14,283 nt of DNA. Origin: Pararhizobium sp. GTDB lineage: Bacteria > Pseudomonadota > Alphaproteobacteria > Rhizobiales > Rhizobiaceae. The stretch lies in NCBI GenBank assembly GCA_030655075.1, contig JAURWE010000071.1, forward strand, positions 1-14,283, in the 5' to 3' direction. The translations under genes and the position numbers were made by a program. The notes beneath the pieces were generated by a model, which did no database searches, was not told the origin of the DNA, and was given only the letters and a program-made list of their open reading frames with translations. Below, piece by piece: positions 7,970 to 13,850 of this stretch (the stretch's first letter is position 1; each line of letters begins with the position of its first letter).

Positions 7970-9178
7970 ATGAAAGAGCAACAGCTGCGACTGCTGGCTC
8001 GCTTGAAATTGGCGGAATCATCCGTCGAAGATGAGATGGTCGTGTTGATGACGCTGCCGCCGGAGAGGCGCGATATTGCCTTTAGCCGGATGGAGGTGAT
8101 CGCGAGGTATTTGGATGAATCCGGGCAAAGCACTAAGGATGCCGAAGAGGCTGCAGCCGCGCTAGGCACGGGACTGCGGAACTTCTACCGGTTCGTGGCT
8201 CGAGTTCAAAAATTCGGACCCGCTAAAGGACTCGCCCCGGGGTATCGAAATGTCCAACGAGCGGCCACGGCAAGGGACGGGCTACCTTCTGAGGTCGAAA
8301 TGCCGTTGAGGAAGCTTCTCAAGCGTTCGCCCGAAGCGCGACCGGCTGAGGTTTATGCTTTCATCGAGCAGCTTTGCCGGGAAAAGGAGATTTCAATCCC
8401 ATCAGAACCGACGGTCCGCCGACGCCTGGCAGCGCTTCGCCAATCACCATTGGTGCAGCGGGCCTTGGCGAAGATGGTGCTTGGGTCTGATATTGTCGTC
8501 GATCAATGTGCAATTACACTGCCGATCTCGGGTCACCGTCCCGGCCAGATTAGTTATGCAACCGTGACACTTGTAGTCGATCGCCAAACAAAGCTCGTGC
8601 TCGGCGCAGGGATAGCCGAAAGTGACGGCATAGCGATGGGTCTGTCGTCGGCCATTTTCAACGTTGAAAAAAGGCTCCCGACTTTTGCCCAGCATGAGCT
8701 GCAGCTAGCCCAATCTATCGATGACCTCAGGTGGACGGTGCCGCCGGACCTCGAATATGCTGAAGACGCCATTTTTCAATCGGAGCAAGCAGCGGGCCTC
8801 AAGATAACAGTCAAGGGCCGTGGCGTTCGCCGCCACGGCGCAGAGCTGCGCCGCCTTCTCGGTAACCAGTTAGGCGGGTTCGAATTTCGAAACCTTACGA
8901 CGGCCAGTGCCGAGCCTGTGTCCGATGATAAAAGAGCTGCAATCGCACCGTGGGAGCTCCTTCAGCACGCGGTGGATGGTCATAACCAAAAAATACTCGC
9001 CAGGTTTGCTACGCTAACGTCCCAAAGTCTCGTGGCCGAGCGATCCGAACAGCTCACCAACCTTCGGCGACAGCTAGACAGCATTTTTACTCCGGTCTTT
9101 GACGCGGTCGATGATACATTCGAGATCGATCCCTCAGAGTATTGGTCTCCATCGCGGACATTCCCGCGACGCGACTAG
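7970..9178 (+). CDS. TnsB/Mu transposase-like protein with incomplete catalytic triad
   Basis: This 402-residue protein shows the plan of Mu/TnsB/TniA-type transposases but is shorter. Residues 30-95 contain a helix-turn-helix-like region ending in LRNFYRFVARVQKFGPAKGL. Residues 115-155 form a second one (RPAEVYAFIEQL, then IPSEPTVRRRLAAL). An rve-like core follows: SDIVVDQCAITL (Asp178 at the first catalytic position), then the strand TVTLVVDRQTKLVLGAGIAE, then RRHGAELRRLLGNQLGG, where Glu292 may correspond to the catalytic Glu. No clear xDNG-type motif marks the second Asp; the region has PDLEYAEDAIF instead. The C-terminal barrel and TnsC-interacting tail appear missing. Only a distant GGAAG precedes the ATG. 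It is divergent from tnsA and convergent with a related gene at 9134-10084. It is probably a DNA-binding, catalytically inactive relative of TnsB, perhaps regulating the element. The function is not established. Confidence 0.75.
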   Translation: MKEQQLRLLARLKLAESSVEDEMVVLMTLPPERRDIAFSRMEVIARYLDESGQSTKDAEEAAAALGTGLRNFYRFVARVQKFGPAKGLAPGYRNVQRAATARDGLPSEVEMPLRKLLKRSPEARPAEVYAFIEQLCREKEISIPSEPTVRRRLAALRQSPLVQRALAKMVLGSDIVVDQCAITLPISGHRPGQISYATVTLVVDRQTKLVLGAGIAESDGIAMGLSSAIFNVEKRLPTFAQHELQLAQSIDDLRWTVPPDLEYAEDAIFQSEQAAGLKITVKGRGVRRHGAELRRLLGNQLGGFEFRNLTTASAEPVSDDKRAAIAPWELLQHAVDGHNQKILARFATLTSQSLVAERSEQLTNLRRQLDSIFTPVFDAVDDTFEIDPSEYWSPSRTFPRRD

Positions 9179-10084
9179 TTCTGCGTTGCGTCGCGCAATC
9201 AGGAAATCCACGACCGGCGCTACTTCTGCAAGGGGTAAGGCATAGTCAAGTTTGGGCGCGCTGGGCGCAAATGCGTTTAGTTCTATGCGTCCGATCCTGC
9301 TGCCGAATATACTCGCAAACCCGAGCGCAGTACGACCAACATAGTGGGGATCGATAATGGCGAAACGATCGTCAGCCCCCGGTCCGCTTCCCGTTTGCCG
9401 AAATAGTTGCCCAAAATATCGAGTAGCTCCCATTGGCAGGCCCGGAAGGGATGGACGGTCCCCCGTCAGCTGATCGAGTAAGTTACCAACATCGTCTTGC
9501 AACGGAGCGCCAGCAACGATCCGGTGAGCGAGTGTCCGTCCGCTATCGATTTCAAAAACTCCGAGGAGATGAGCTATGTCCATCCGCGAGCCCGACTTGG
9601 TTAGTCCGATCCGCAACGCGCAGCTGTCGAGCAACAAAGCATGGCCATTTCCGATCCGCGCTCGCAAACGGGGTGTTGGGGGCTGGTCACCTAAGCGAGT
9701 GCGAATGGACCGCTCCGACGGAACCGGCAGGCCGGCTTCCCCACATATTTGCCGCAGTTCGCGTTGCACCTCACTGAGCTTAGCGCGGGGTCCCGCCTGC
9801 AAAATGGCGGTCTGAATAATTCGTTCCGCCTTATCGCCGATGTGTCTGCTGAGACCATGGCGAGAAGGATTAGGCGGCTGGCCGTCCTGCGCTGCCCTAA
9901 ATGTTCGAAGAAGACGATAGAAGCCTCCAATACTCACCTCGAGCCGCTTCGCGACTTGTTCAACACCGCGGGCGCTGTTCCCGGGAGTAGCATCATATTC
10001 AGCGATTGTCCGATGTCTTGCGATTGCTTTTGGCCAGCGGTGGGGCGGCAAGGCTGCCAGTTGTGCGATTAGCACTTCGTCCAT
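9134..10084 (-). CDS. Second TnsB-like protein, degenerate, paralogue of the 7970 product
   Basis: This 316-residue protein shares block order with the protein encoded at 7970-9178. FYRLLRTFRAAQDG (from residue 55) matches FYRFVARVQKFGP there, VPSERSIRTRLGD (121-133) matches IPSEPTVRRRL, and LLLDSCALRIGL (Asp153) matches IVVDQCAITL. After that the rve-like part (LLGVFEIDSGRTLAHRIVAG) decays and I find neither a second Asp motif nor the Glu of an ERFFRTL-like helix. It is therefore probably inactive as a transposase. The start at ATG 10084 has GGAG at a good distance, and a 16-bp palindrome (10095-10110) lies in the leader. Its last 45 bp overlap the 3' end of the opposite gene, so the two are tightly linked and may affect each other's expression. 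A paired regulator, or an accessory to target choice or end binding, is plausible but is inference. Confidence 0.72.
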   Translation of the reverse strand: MDEVLIAQLAALPPHRWPKAIARHRTIAEYDATPGNSARGVEQVAKRLEVSIGGFYRLLRTFRAAQDGQPPNPSRHGLSRHIGDKAERIIQTAILQAGPRAKLSEVQRELRQICGEAGLPVPSERSIRTRLGDQPPTPRLRARIGNGHALLLDSCALRIGLTKSGSRMDIAHLLGVFEIDSGRTLAHRIVAGAPLQDDVGNLLDQLTGDRPSLPGLPMGATRYFGQLFRQTGSGPGADDRFAIIDPHYVGRTALGFASIFGSRIGRIELNAFAPSAPKLDYALPLAEVAPVVDFLIARRNAELVASRECPRWRPIL

Positions 10085-10094
10085 TTTTCATCTC

Positions 10095-10110
10095 CACGCA
10101 AATTTGCGTG
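10095..10110. promoter_or_regulatory. Perfect 16-bp palindrome upstream of the 10084 gene
   Basis: CACGCAAATTTGCGTG is a perfect inverted repeat directly upstream of the ribosome site (GGAG) of the minus-strand TnsB-like gene. Its position suits an operator or an mRNA hairpin that affects translation. No binding protein can be named; autoregulation by the neighbouring DNA-binding proteins is one possibility. Confidence 0.45.
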
Positions 10111-10134
10111 CGACAAATTCAGACGTCTATTTTT

Positions 10135-10146
10135 TCACCATCTTGT
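10135..10146 (-). repeat. 12-bp motif ACAAGATGGTGA, right copy (inverted)
   Basis: On the minus strand this reads ACAAGATGGTGA, identical to 1479-1490 on the plus strand. It lies in the 197-bp gap between the 10084 gene and the ArsR-type gene. The same gap carries GTTATGGAAA (minus strand, 10227-10236), which also occurs at 7743-7752. These are candidate right-end binding sites of the Tn7-like element. Confidence 0.35.
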
Positions 10147-10281
10147 GCGAGGCGCAGCCTTCATCCCCCTCTCCGCAAAAGGCTGAACGGGCGACGAGAG
10201 TCAAAACATCTGCCCCGATTCCGCGCTTTCCATAACAAGTTACCCTCAGGGAAGAAGCTCATGTCCGATTCAAGAAACTTC

Positions 10282-10566
10282 CTATTTTCTCCCGGAAAAT
10301 TCGACGAGGAAACCGATCAAAGTTCTTAAAGTATCCTGATTGGCCCGATAAAAGATCGACCGACTTCGCCTCTCCGGAGTGATGATGCCGGCCCGAGCAA
10401 GTATCGTCAGATGCGTCGACATTGAATTCTGGCGGATGTGCAACAGGCGCGCGAGTTCACCAACGGGAAGGCCGTTGCCTCCCGCTTTCACAATAAGCCC
10501 ATAAGCTTCCAGGCGCGTGGGCTGCGCAAGCGCGCCCATCGCCGCAATGGCCGATTCGCTTTCCAT
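10282..10566 (-). CDS. ArsR-family winged-helix transcriptional regulator
   Basis: This 94-residue protein fits the ArsR/SmtB family. GALAQPTRLEAYGLIVKAG at the N-terminus is the usual opening. The recognition helix lies in PVGELARLLHIRQNSMSTHLTILARAGII (about 34-62), and a wing follows in ERRSRSIFYRA. Such proteins normally repress a neighbouring promoter and release it when a metal or other ligand binds. There is no cysteine anywhere in the chain and no ELCVCDL-type metal site, so arsenite or soft-metal sensing through thiols is ruled out. Related proteins from alphaproteobacteria often end in a Cys-Cys tail, here replaced by FLVEFSGRK. The start at 10566 has no good ribosome site. A 46-bp palindrome in the divergent gap (10567-10740) is its probable operator, controlling itself and the 10741 gene. 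No arsenic-resistance gene is near. Confidence 0.87.
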   Translation of the reverse strand: MESESAIAAMGALAQPTRLEAYGLIVKAGGNGLPVGELARLLHIRQNSMSTHLTILARAGIITPERRSRSIFYRANQDTLRTLIGFLVEFSGRK

Positions 10567-10624
10567 TTAGCCCGGGTATCAAATGGCGACTTCGGCCCGA
10601 TTGTAAATACCGCTAATCAACATC

Positions 10625-10670
10625 GCACACGAAGAATCAATATATCATGATATATTGATTCTTCGTGTGC
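10625..10670. promoter_or_regulatory. Perfect 46-bp palindrome, probable ArsR-type operator
   Basis: The left half starts GCACACGAAGAATCAATATA and continues with TCA; the right half is its exact reverse complement, with no spacer. The AT-rich middle (ATCAATATATCA and its mirror TGATATATTGAT) looks like ArsR/SmtB operators, which are imperfect 12-2-12 inverted repeats. The site sits between the ArsR-type gene (starts at 10566, minus) and the unknown gene at 10741 (plus), the expected place for a shared operator. The palindrome is much longer and more perfect than usual operators and could form a cruciform or a strong mRNA hairpin. Confidence 0.6.
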
Positions 10671-10740
10671 CGCTTGGTACGCATAATCGTCCGCGAGTCG
10701 CGGCTTTGATTGTGAGTGCTGAAAGATGTGAGGTGAAAAT

Positions 10741-11472
10741 ATGGGCGTTTGCGAAACGAAGTCAGCGGCTAAATCTGCCCCAAATAGCGGCGTCACCAGA
10801 CGGTCGTTTAGTCTATCGGAGTTCTCCAATCCATTTGGTGACGACGTCGAGGGCGATGCAGAATTCATTGTCACCGGGCGCAAACTCAACCGGATAGTAG
10901 TGCTTGCCGCCAAGGCCGCCGATCGATTTGCTCAAGCCGGCATTGATATCGACCCGTTGGTCTGGATGCATTTGCCATCTGAATGTTTGGAAGGGTTGTA
11001 TCCGATCGAGGCTTGCCTTGAGCTGAAGCATTTTGAAGCTGCCATGGTTTTCGAAGAGGGGCGGTGCAATTACACGTCCCCAGCGATCGCCGAGGATGTT
11101 GCCTGTACAATCAGCAAAAATATATGTCGCCAAAGCGAGTTTTCGCGATCTTCTGACAAGACGCCGATCACAGCAGCGAAGCGCCTGTACACAGCGACGA
11201 TCGTCGACATGGTCGGCAGTCAGTACCTGCATGTTTTTTATGCCACCATTGCGAAGAACATTCTTCAGGTGGCGGAAGGGCTGCGTCATCATTTCGGAAA
11301 GCAAACAGCCGACCTTGCGATAATTCGGCGCGGTTTTGATCCCAGCGATCCGATCGTATTGTCGCTGGTATCGGACGCCCTCGCGGACATGCTTGTGATG
11401 GTAGATGCGGACCCGTGGTCGCCTCTTGCAGCCGGTCTCAACATTCAATTCCAAGCGCGTTTCGACGCTTAG
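10741..11472 (+). CDS. Unrecognised 243-aa protein downstream of the ArsR-type operator
   Basis: I do not recognise the family with certainty. The frame is open for 243 residues, starts at ATG 10741 with AGGTG 7 bases upstream, and reads as a soluble protein without signal peptide or membrane segment. One segment, VTGRKLNRIVVLAAKAADRF followed by DIDPLVWMHLPSECLEGLYPIEACLELKHFE (about 44-95), has a W..P...L.G..PIEA pattern. This weakly recalls the toxin-binding domain of Xre/MbcA/ParS antitoxins, but I do not rely on it. The C-terminal half (RLYTATIVDMVGSQYLHVFYATIAKNILQ, then RRGFDPSDPIVLSLVSDALAD) looks like a folded alpha/beta domain. The opposite strand is also open here (10813-11454), but its Cys- and Arg-rich product and poor start make it a shadow. 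It is probably controlled by the ArsR-type regulator. Two short hairpins follow the stop. Confidence 0.65.
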   Translation: MGVCETKSAAKSAPNSGVTRRSFSLSEFSNPFGDDVEGDAEFIVTGRKLNRIVVLAAKAADRFAQAGIDIDPLVWMHLPSECLEGLYPIEACLELKHFEAAMVFEEGRCNYTSPAIAEDVACTISKNICRQSEFSRSSDKTPITAAKRLYTATIVDMVGSQYLHVFYATIAKNILQVAEGLRHHFGKQTADLAIIRRGFDPSDPIVLSLVSDALADMLVMVDADPWSPLAAGLNIQFQARFDA

Positions 11473-11781
11473 GGATGGTCAGTTGTACAAGACTGCCTGT
11501 AGACAGGCCAGGGCGTGTGCTTCGAACACGCGCTAGGCTCTGCAGCTCATCTAACGACGCGTTCTTGAGATTTCCGGCGAGAAATTTTCGATCATTGCAA
11601 GAATATCAAGGTGGCAAGATGGCACAAGGAGCGAGCCGAGCGCAGGGCAGTCAAGGAATGTCCCTCGCGCGCTATCGATGGCGTGCTGTGTTTCATACTT
11701 GCCACCGACCCCGCGGCCCGCTTTTTAAGCTCACCGATATGAGGTTTGTGGAATCTGACGACCTCGACGAGATCGACTTCG
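11473..11781. other. Gap with two hairpins and a possible small ORF
   Basis: About 300 bp between the 243-aa gene and the DUF2384 gene. GCCTGT-AG-ACAGGC (11495-11508) and GCGTGT-GCTTCGA-ACACGC (11513-11531) can form two successive stem-loops soon after the 10741 gene's stop. Neither has a U-tract, so a factor-independent terminator is not shown. The right half contains the small ORF at 11619-11792. Confidence 0.4.
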
Positions 11782-11792
11782 ATGGGCGCTGA
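11619..11792 (+). CDS. Possible 57-aa small protein overlapping the DUF2384 gene start
   Basis: ATG 11619 is preceded by AAGGTGG at good spacing, which is the main support. The product is 57 residues, with a basic middle (ARYRWRAVFHTCHRPRG) and an acidic end (ESDDLDEIDFDGR). No family is recognised. Its stop lies 11 bp into the DUF2384 reading frame, so translation of the two could be coupled. It may also be a chance frame in leader DNA; comparison with relatives would decide. Confidence 0.3.
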   Translation: MAQGASRAQGSQGMSLARYRWRAVFHTCHRPRGPLFKLTDMRFVESDDLDEIDFDGR

Positions 11793-12159
11793 GAATTCAC
11801 CCGTCTCACTACTCGCCGCGGGCCTAAGAGCATTCTTTCGTTTGGCGGAAGAATGGCGCCTCACCGAAGCCGAGCAACTTGTCCTGCTGGGCTGCCATCT
11901 GGCTTTCGACCTGTCAAACTGGCGACAGGGCGATGTAGGCTCAGCGGACGCTGATACGCTCCAACGCGTTTCCTATCTGTTGGGGATCTACCAAGCTATC
12001 CACACCTTATTACCCGATCCTGTTCGGGCGAACGGCTGGATCCGAAAGGCCAATACCGCGCCGCTGTTTCACGGGGAAAGTGCGCTAAGCCGGATGCTCA
12101 AGGGCGGAACGACCGATCTACAGGCCGTGCGAGCCTATCTTGATGCACAGCTGATGTAG
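11782..12159 (+). CDS. Xre/MbcA/ParS-type antitoxin-like protein (DUF2384)
   Basis: This 125-residue protein has the two-part structure of RES-system antitoxins. The N-terminal helix-turn-helix-like region is LRAFFRLAEEWRLTEAEQLVLLG followed by the WRQGD segment. The C-terminal toxin-binding domain contains LQRVSYLLGIYQAIHTLLPD, ANGWIRKANTAPLFHGESAL and the ending TDLQAVRAYLDAQ. In this family the antitoxin neutralises a RES-domain toxin that degrades NAD+, and the toxin gene normally follows directly. Here no RES-domain frame is visible after the stop at 12159, so this is an orphan or the toxin has been lost. I start it at ATG 11782, where homology begins; an upstream TTG (11746) is also in frame. 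It may be co-transcribed with the 10741 gene, about 310 bp upstream. Confidence 0.8.
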   Translation: MGAENSPVSLLAAGLRAFFRLAEEWRLTEAEQLVLLGCHLAFDLSNWRQGDVGSADADTLQRVSYLLGIYQAIHTLLPDPVRANGWIRKANTAPLFHGESALSRMLKGGTTDLQAVRAYLDAQLM

Positions 12160-12166
12160 CAGCCCG

Positions 12167-12313
12167 ATGAAGATACCGCCCCGACGCCGAAAAACGGCTT
12201 ATTCGTCGCTGCGACGTATCGCTAAGCGACTCGGTCTGCGGTTCGTTGTTCACCGGTCAAACTATGACCAAAAGAATGATTCAGCCCCAGTCGATCCTAC
12301 TTCTCAGGAGTAG
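12167..12313 (+). CDS. Possible 48-aa basic peptide, unsupported family
   Basis: A short frame starts 7 bp after the DUF2384 stop, where a toxin gene would be expected. The peptide is basic (MKIPPRRRKTAYSSLRRIAK and then RLGLRFVVHRSNYDQ). It shows no RES-domain feature. CCCGATG gives no ribosome site. It could be a remnant of a deleted gene or a chance frame. A second tiny frame (TTG 12319 to stop 12441, 40 aa, IRRSGVVGTRWRFPTADLAY) follows and is equally unsupported. Confidence 0.2.
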   Translation: MKIPPRRRKTAYSSLRRIAKRLGLRFVVHRSNYDQKNDSAPVDPTSQE

Positions 12314-12394
12314 CTCTTTTGAGCAGCGCCTTTATTCGCCGAAGCGGGGTCGTCGGCACTAGATGGCGATTTCCGACAGCAGATTTAGCATATT

Positions 12395-13063
12395 TTGAAA
12401 CGGTACGCGCGTCACTGGATGAGCTATGTGCAAGATACTAGCATGACCGATGGCGTCAGCCGCTTTGAACGTAAACTTACATCCACTGATGCGGGATACA
12501 CCTTCCCCGGCCTGTTCGGACAAGTCGAACAGGAACTGACCGACGAGCTGCTGGTCGCGGGCAGCGCGCGCGTCGATTTCCACAGCGACTATGGCACGCG
12601 CTTCAGCCCGCGCTTCTCGGCGCTCTATCGTCCCGGCACGTGGACGATCCGCGCCTCGCTCGGCAAGGGTTTCTATGTCCCCACCCCTTATGTCGACGAG
12701 ATCGAGGCGGCGGGCCTGTCGCGCCTCGAACCGCTCGGCCCGCTCAAGGCCGAAACCGCCAGAACCGCCTCGCTCGACTTCGGCCTTGCCAATGAGCCGA
12801 TTGAGGCGAGCTTCATGCTTTTCGCTTCGGACATCGACATTGCCGTGCAGCTGCAGGATGTCGACGCCGACAGCGTCCGCCTCGTCAACGCGCTCGGCAC
12901 GACGCGAACGCGCGGCGGCGAATTGATGCTGCCCTATCGCTGGCAGGGTCTCTCAGTCACCGGCAGCTATGTCTTTGTCGATGCGAGCGAATGCCCATGC
13001 CTTCGTTGCCGGGCGGAGCAATATGCGACCTCACCGCTTCTGATGGACCGGCGCTGCCGATGA
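12395..13063 (+). pseudogene. TonB-dependent receptor, internal fragment
   Basis: The frame codes for a central piece of an outer-membrane TonB-dependent receptor. Segments such as GYTFPGLFGQVEQELTDELL, GSARVDFHSDYGTRFSPRFS, RASLGKGFYVPTPYVDEIEA and TRTRGGELMLPYRWQGLSVT are the alternating beta-strands of the barrel. About 190 residues (roughly 12440-12995) fit the family; full receptors have 650-900. There is no signal peptide, TonB box or plug domain. After YVFVDASE the homology stops and unrelated residues run to the stop at 13063, so the C-terminal barrel and terminal aromatic residue are missing. The apparent TTG start at 12395 is not a true start. GC-rich codon use matches the outer host genes rather than the transposon, suggesting host DNA broken by insertion or deletion. 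Confidence 0.8.
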
Positions 13064-13423
13064 CCGCCCGATGAAGAGCGCGACGGAAGGATGACCGTTT
13101 CGGTCCGGTGAAAATCGCTCGACGCGGCGACGCACAGGCTAACGCTCGGGCCGTTGCCTAGCGCCGCTTTGGATCCGGTTTCTGAAGCCGAACTTTGAGC
13201 TCGTCTTTCATGCCGTCAGGCGCTGGTTCGCCGATCCGCGCGCTATAATAATAAGGCGCCAGTTCGATGCGGATCGCGGAACTTTCACTTACCCCCTAAC
13301 TCTTCGGCTGGGCCTGGCCGTTAGCTGCCTGTCAGCTTTGCGGAAAATATGAGGACAAGCTGACGTAGCCCACATCGGATATCGACACGATCAAACGCCG
13401 ATAGACTCGTCGATTGAGGACTG
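13064..13423. other. Gene-free stretch with possible gene debris
   Basis: No convincing complete gene in about 360 bp. On the minus strand, 13295-13158 is open and reads IRIELAPYYYSARIGEPAPD, MKDELKVRLQKPDPKRR, then stop. It looks like a protein C-terminus but is cut off upstream by a stop codon at 13296-13298. I cannot name its family. The stretch separates the receptor fragment from the MerR-type gene and fits a region scarred by rearrangement. Confidence 0.4.
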
Positions 13424-13774
13424 TCACGGGCAACTTGCCAATTCGTCAATGGCAGCGATTATCTCGCTGCGTCGCGCTTTTGCTTCCCGTATATGCGTCT
13501 CGACCTCGACAAGCTTCTTACGCAAAGCCACGATCATTTCGGGATCGGAAGGCATGGCCCCGTCCGTCGGCGATAATCCCCGCCGGATCTCGGACAGCGA
13601 AAACCCGAGGCGCTGCGCTCCGGCGATGAACTGCAATGTAGAGAGAGCCTGCTCGGGATAGTCCCTATAGCCGTTATCCCGCCGAGCGGACGGCGGGATA
13701 AGGCTTCTCGCTTCGTAAAACCGGATCCGCGATGCCGACAATCCAGACCGCCGCGCGAGGTCTCCAATTCGCAT
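13424..13774 (-). CDS. MerR-family transcriptional regulator
   Basis: From ATG 13774 the product has 116 residues. The N-terminal winged helix-turn-helix is typical: MRIGDLARRSGLSASRIRFY, EARSLIPPSARRDNGYRDY, and LSTLQFIAGAQRLGFSLSEI. A coiled-coil dimer helix follows (MIVALRKKLVEVETHIREAK, to IDELASCP). Only one cysteine lies near the end, so a CxxC metal loop or SoxR-type Fe-S cluster is absent and the inducer is unknown. I choose ATG 13774 because AAGGGG stands 8 bases upstream; ATG 13780 in the same frame is too close. The longer upstream frame is not part of the protein. The gene is divergent from the membrane-protein gene at 13851 and probably controls the promoter between them. Confidence 0.88.
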   Translation of the reverse strand: MRIGDLARRSGLSASRIRFYEARSLIPPSARRDNGYRDYPEQALSTLQFIAGAQRLGFSLSEIRRGLSPTDGAMPSDPEMIVALRKKLVEVETHIREAKARRSEIIAAIDELASCP

Positions 13775-13786
13775 GTCCATCACCCC

Positions 13787-13818
13787 TTGACCTTCAACCA
13801 TGGTTGAAGGTGTATCAG
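13787..13818 (+). promoter_or_regulatory. MerR-type promoter/operator with long spacer
   Basis: A -35 element TTGACC (13787-13792) and a -10-like TATCAG (13813-13818) are separated by 20 bp, the long spacing typical of MerR-controlled promoters. A perfect 22-bp palindrome, ACCTTCAACCA plus its mirror TGGTTGAAGGT (13790-13811), fills the spacer. It would drive the membrane-protein gene starting at 13851 and lies just upstream of the divergent MerR-type gene, so it likely serves both. Confidence 0.72.
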
Positions 13819-13850
13819 CCTTTTCGATCCCCGTGAATCGAAAGAAAATC

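Larger units (their letters stand above)
1309..10237. mobile_element. Tn7-like transposon (TnsA-TnsB-TnsC-TniQ), boundaries tentative
   Basis: The four-gene tnsABC-tniQ operon (1564-7665) is strong evidence for a Tn7-like element. The outer limits are only a proposal. Reading inwards, the left candidate begins TGTTGGTAAACG (1309) and the right one, on the minus strand, begins TGTTATGGAAAGCG (10237). About 14 of 22 positions agree when one gap is allowed, including a shared GAATCG. Tn7-family ends start with TGT. The 5 bases outside are AGTCC on the left and AGTTA on the right, so a perfect 5-bp target duplication is not seen. The element could instead extend further right, to about 12.4 kb, and include the ArsR/DUF2384 cargo. 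Confidence is high that a Tn7-like element is present and low for these exact ends. Confidence 0.5.

Noticed and set aside
10813..11454. 213-aa open frame on the minus strand opposite the 243-aa gene
   Set aside because: Arg- and Cys-rich, no ribosome site and no recognisable domain. The plus-strand frame has a good ribosome site and protein-like composition.
11495..11531. Rho-independent terminator after the 243-aa gene
   Set aside because: Two hairpins are present, but neither is followed by a run of T.
12341..12384. Tn3-family terminal inverted repeat suggested by GGGGTCGTC near 12345
   Set aside because: Only the first nine bases match; the rest of the 38-bp Tn3-type repeat and any Tn3 transposase or resolvase are absent.
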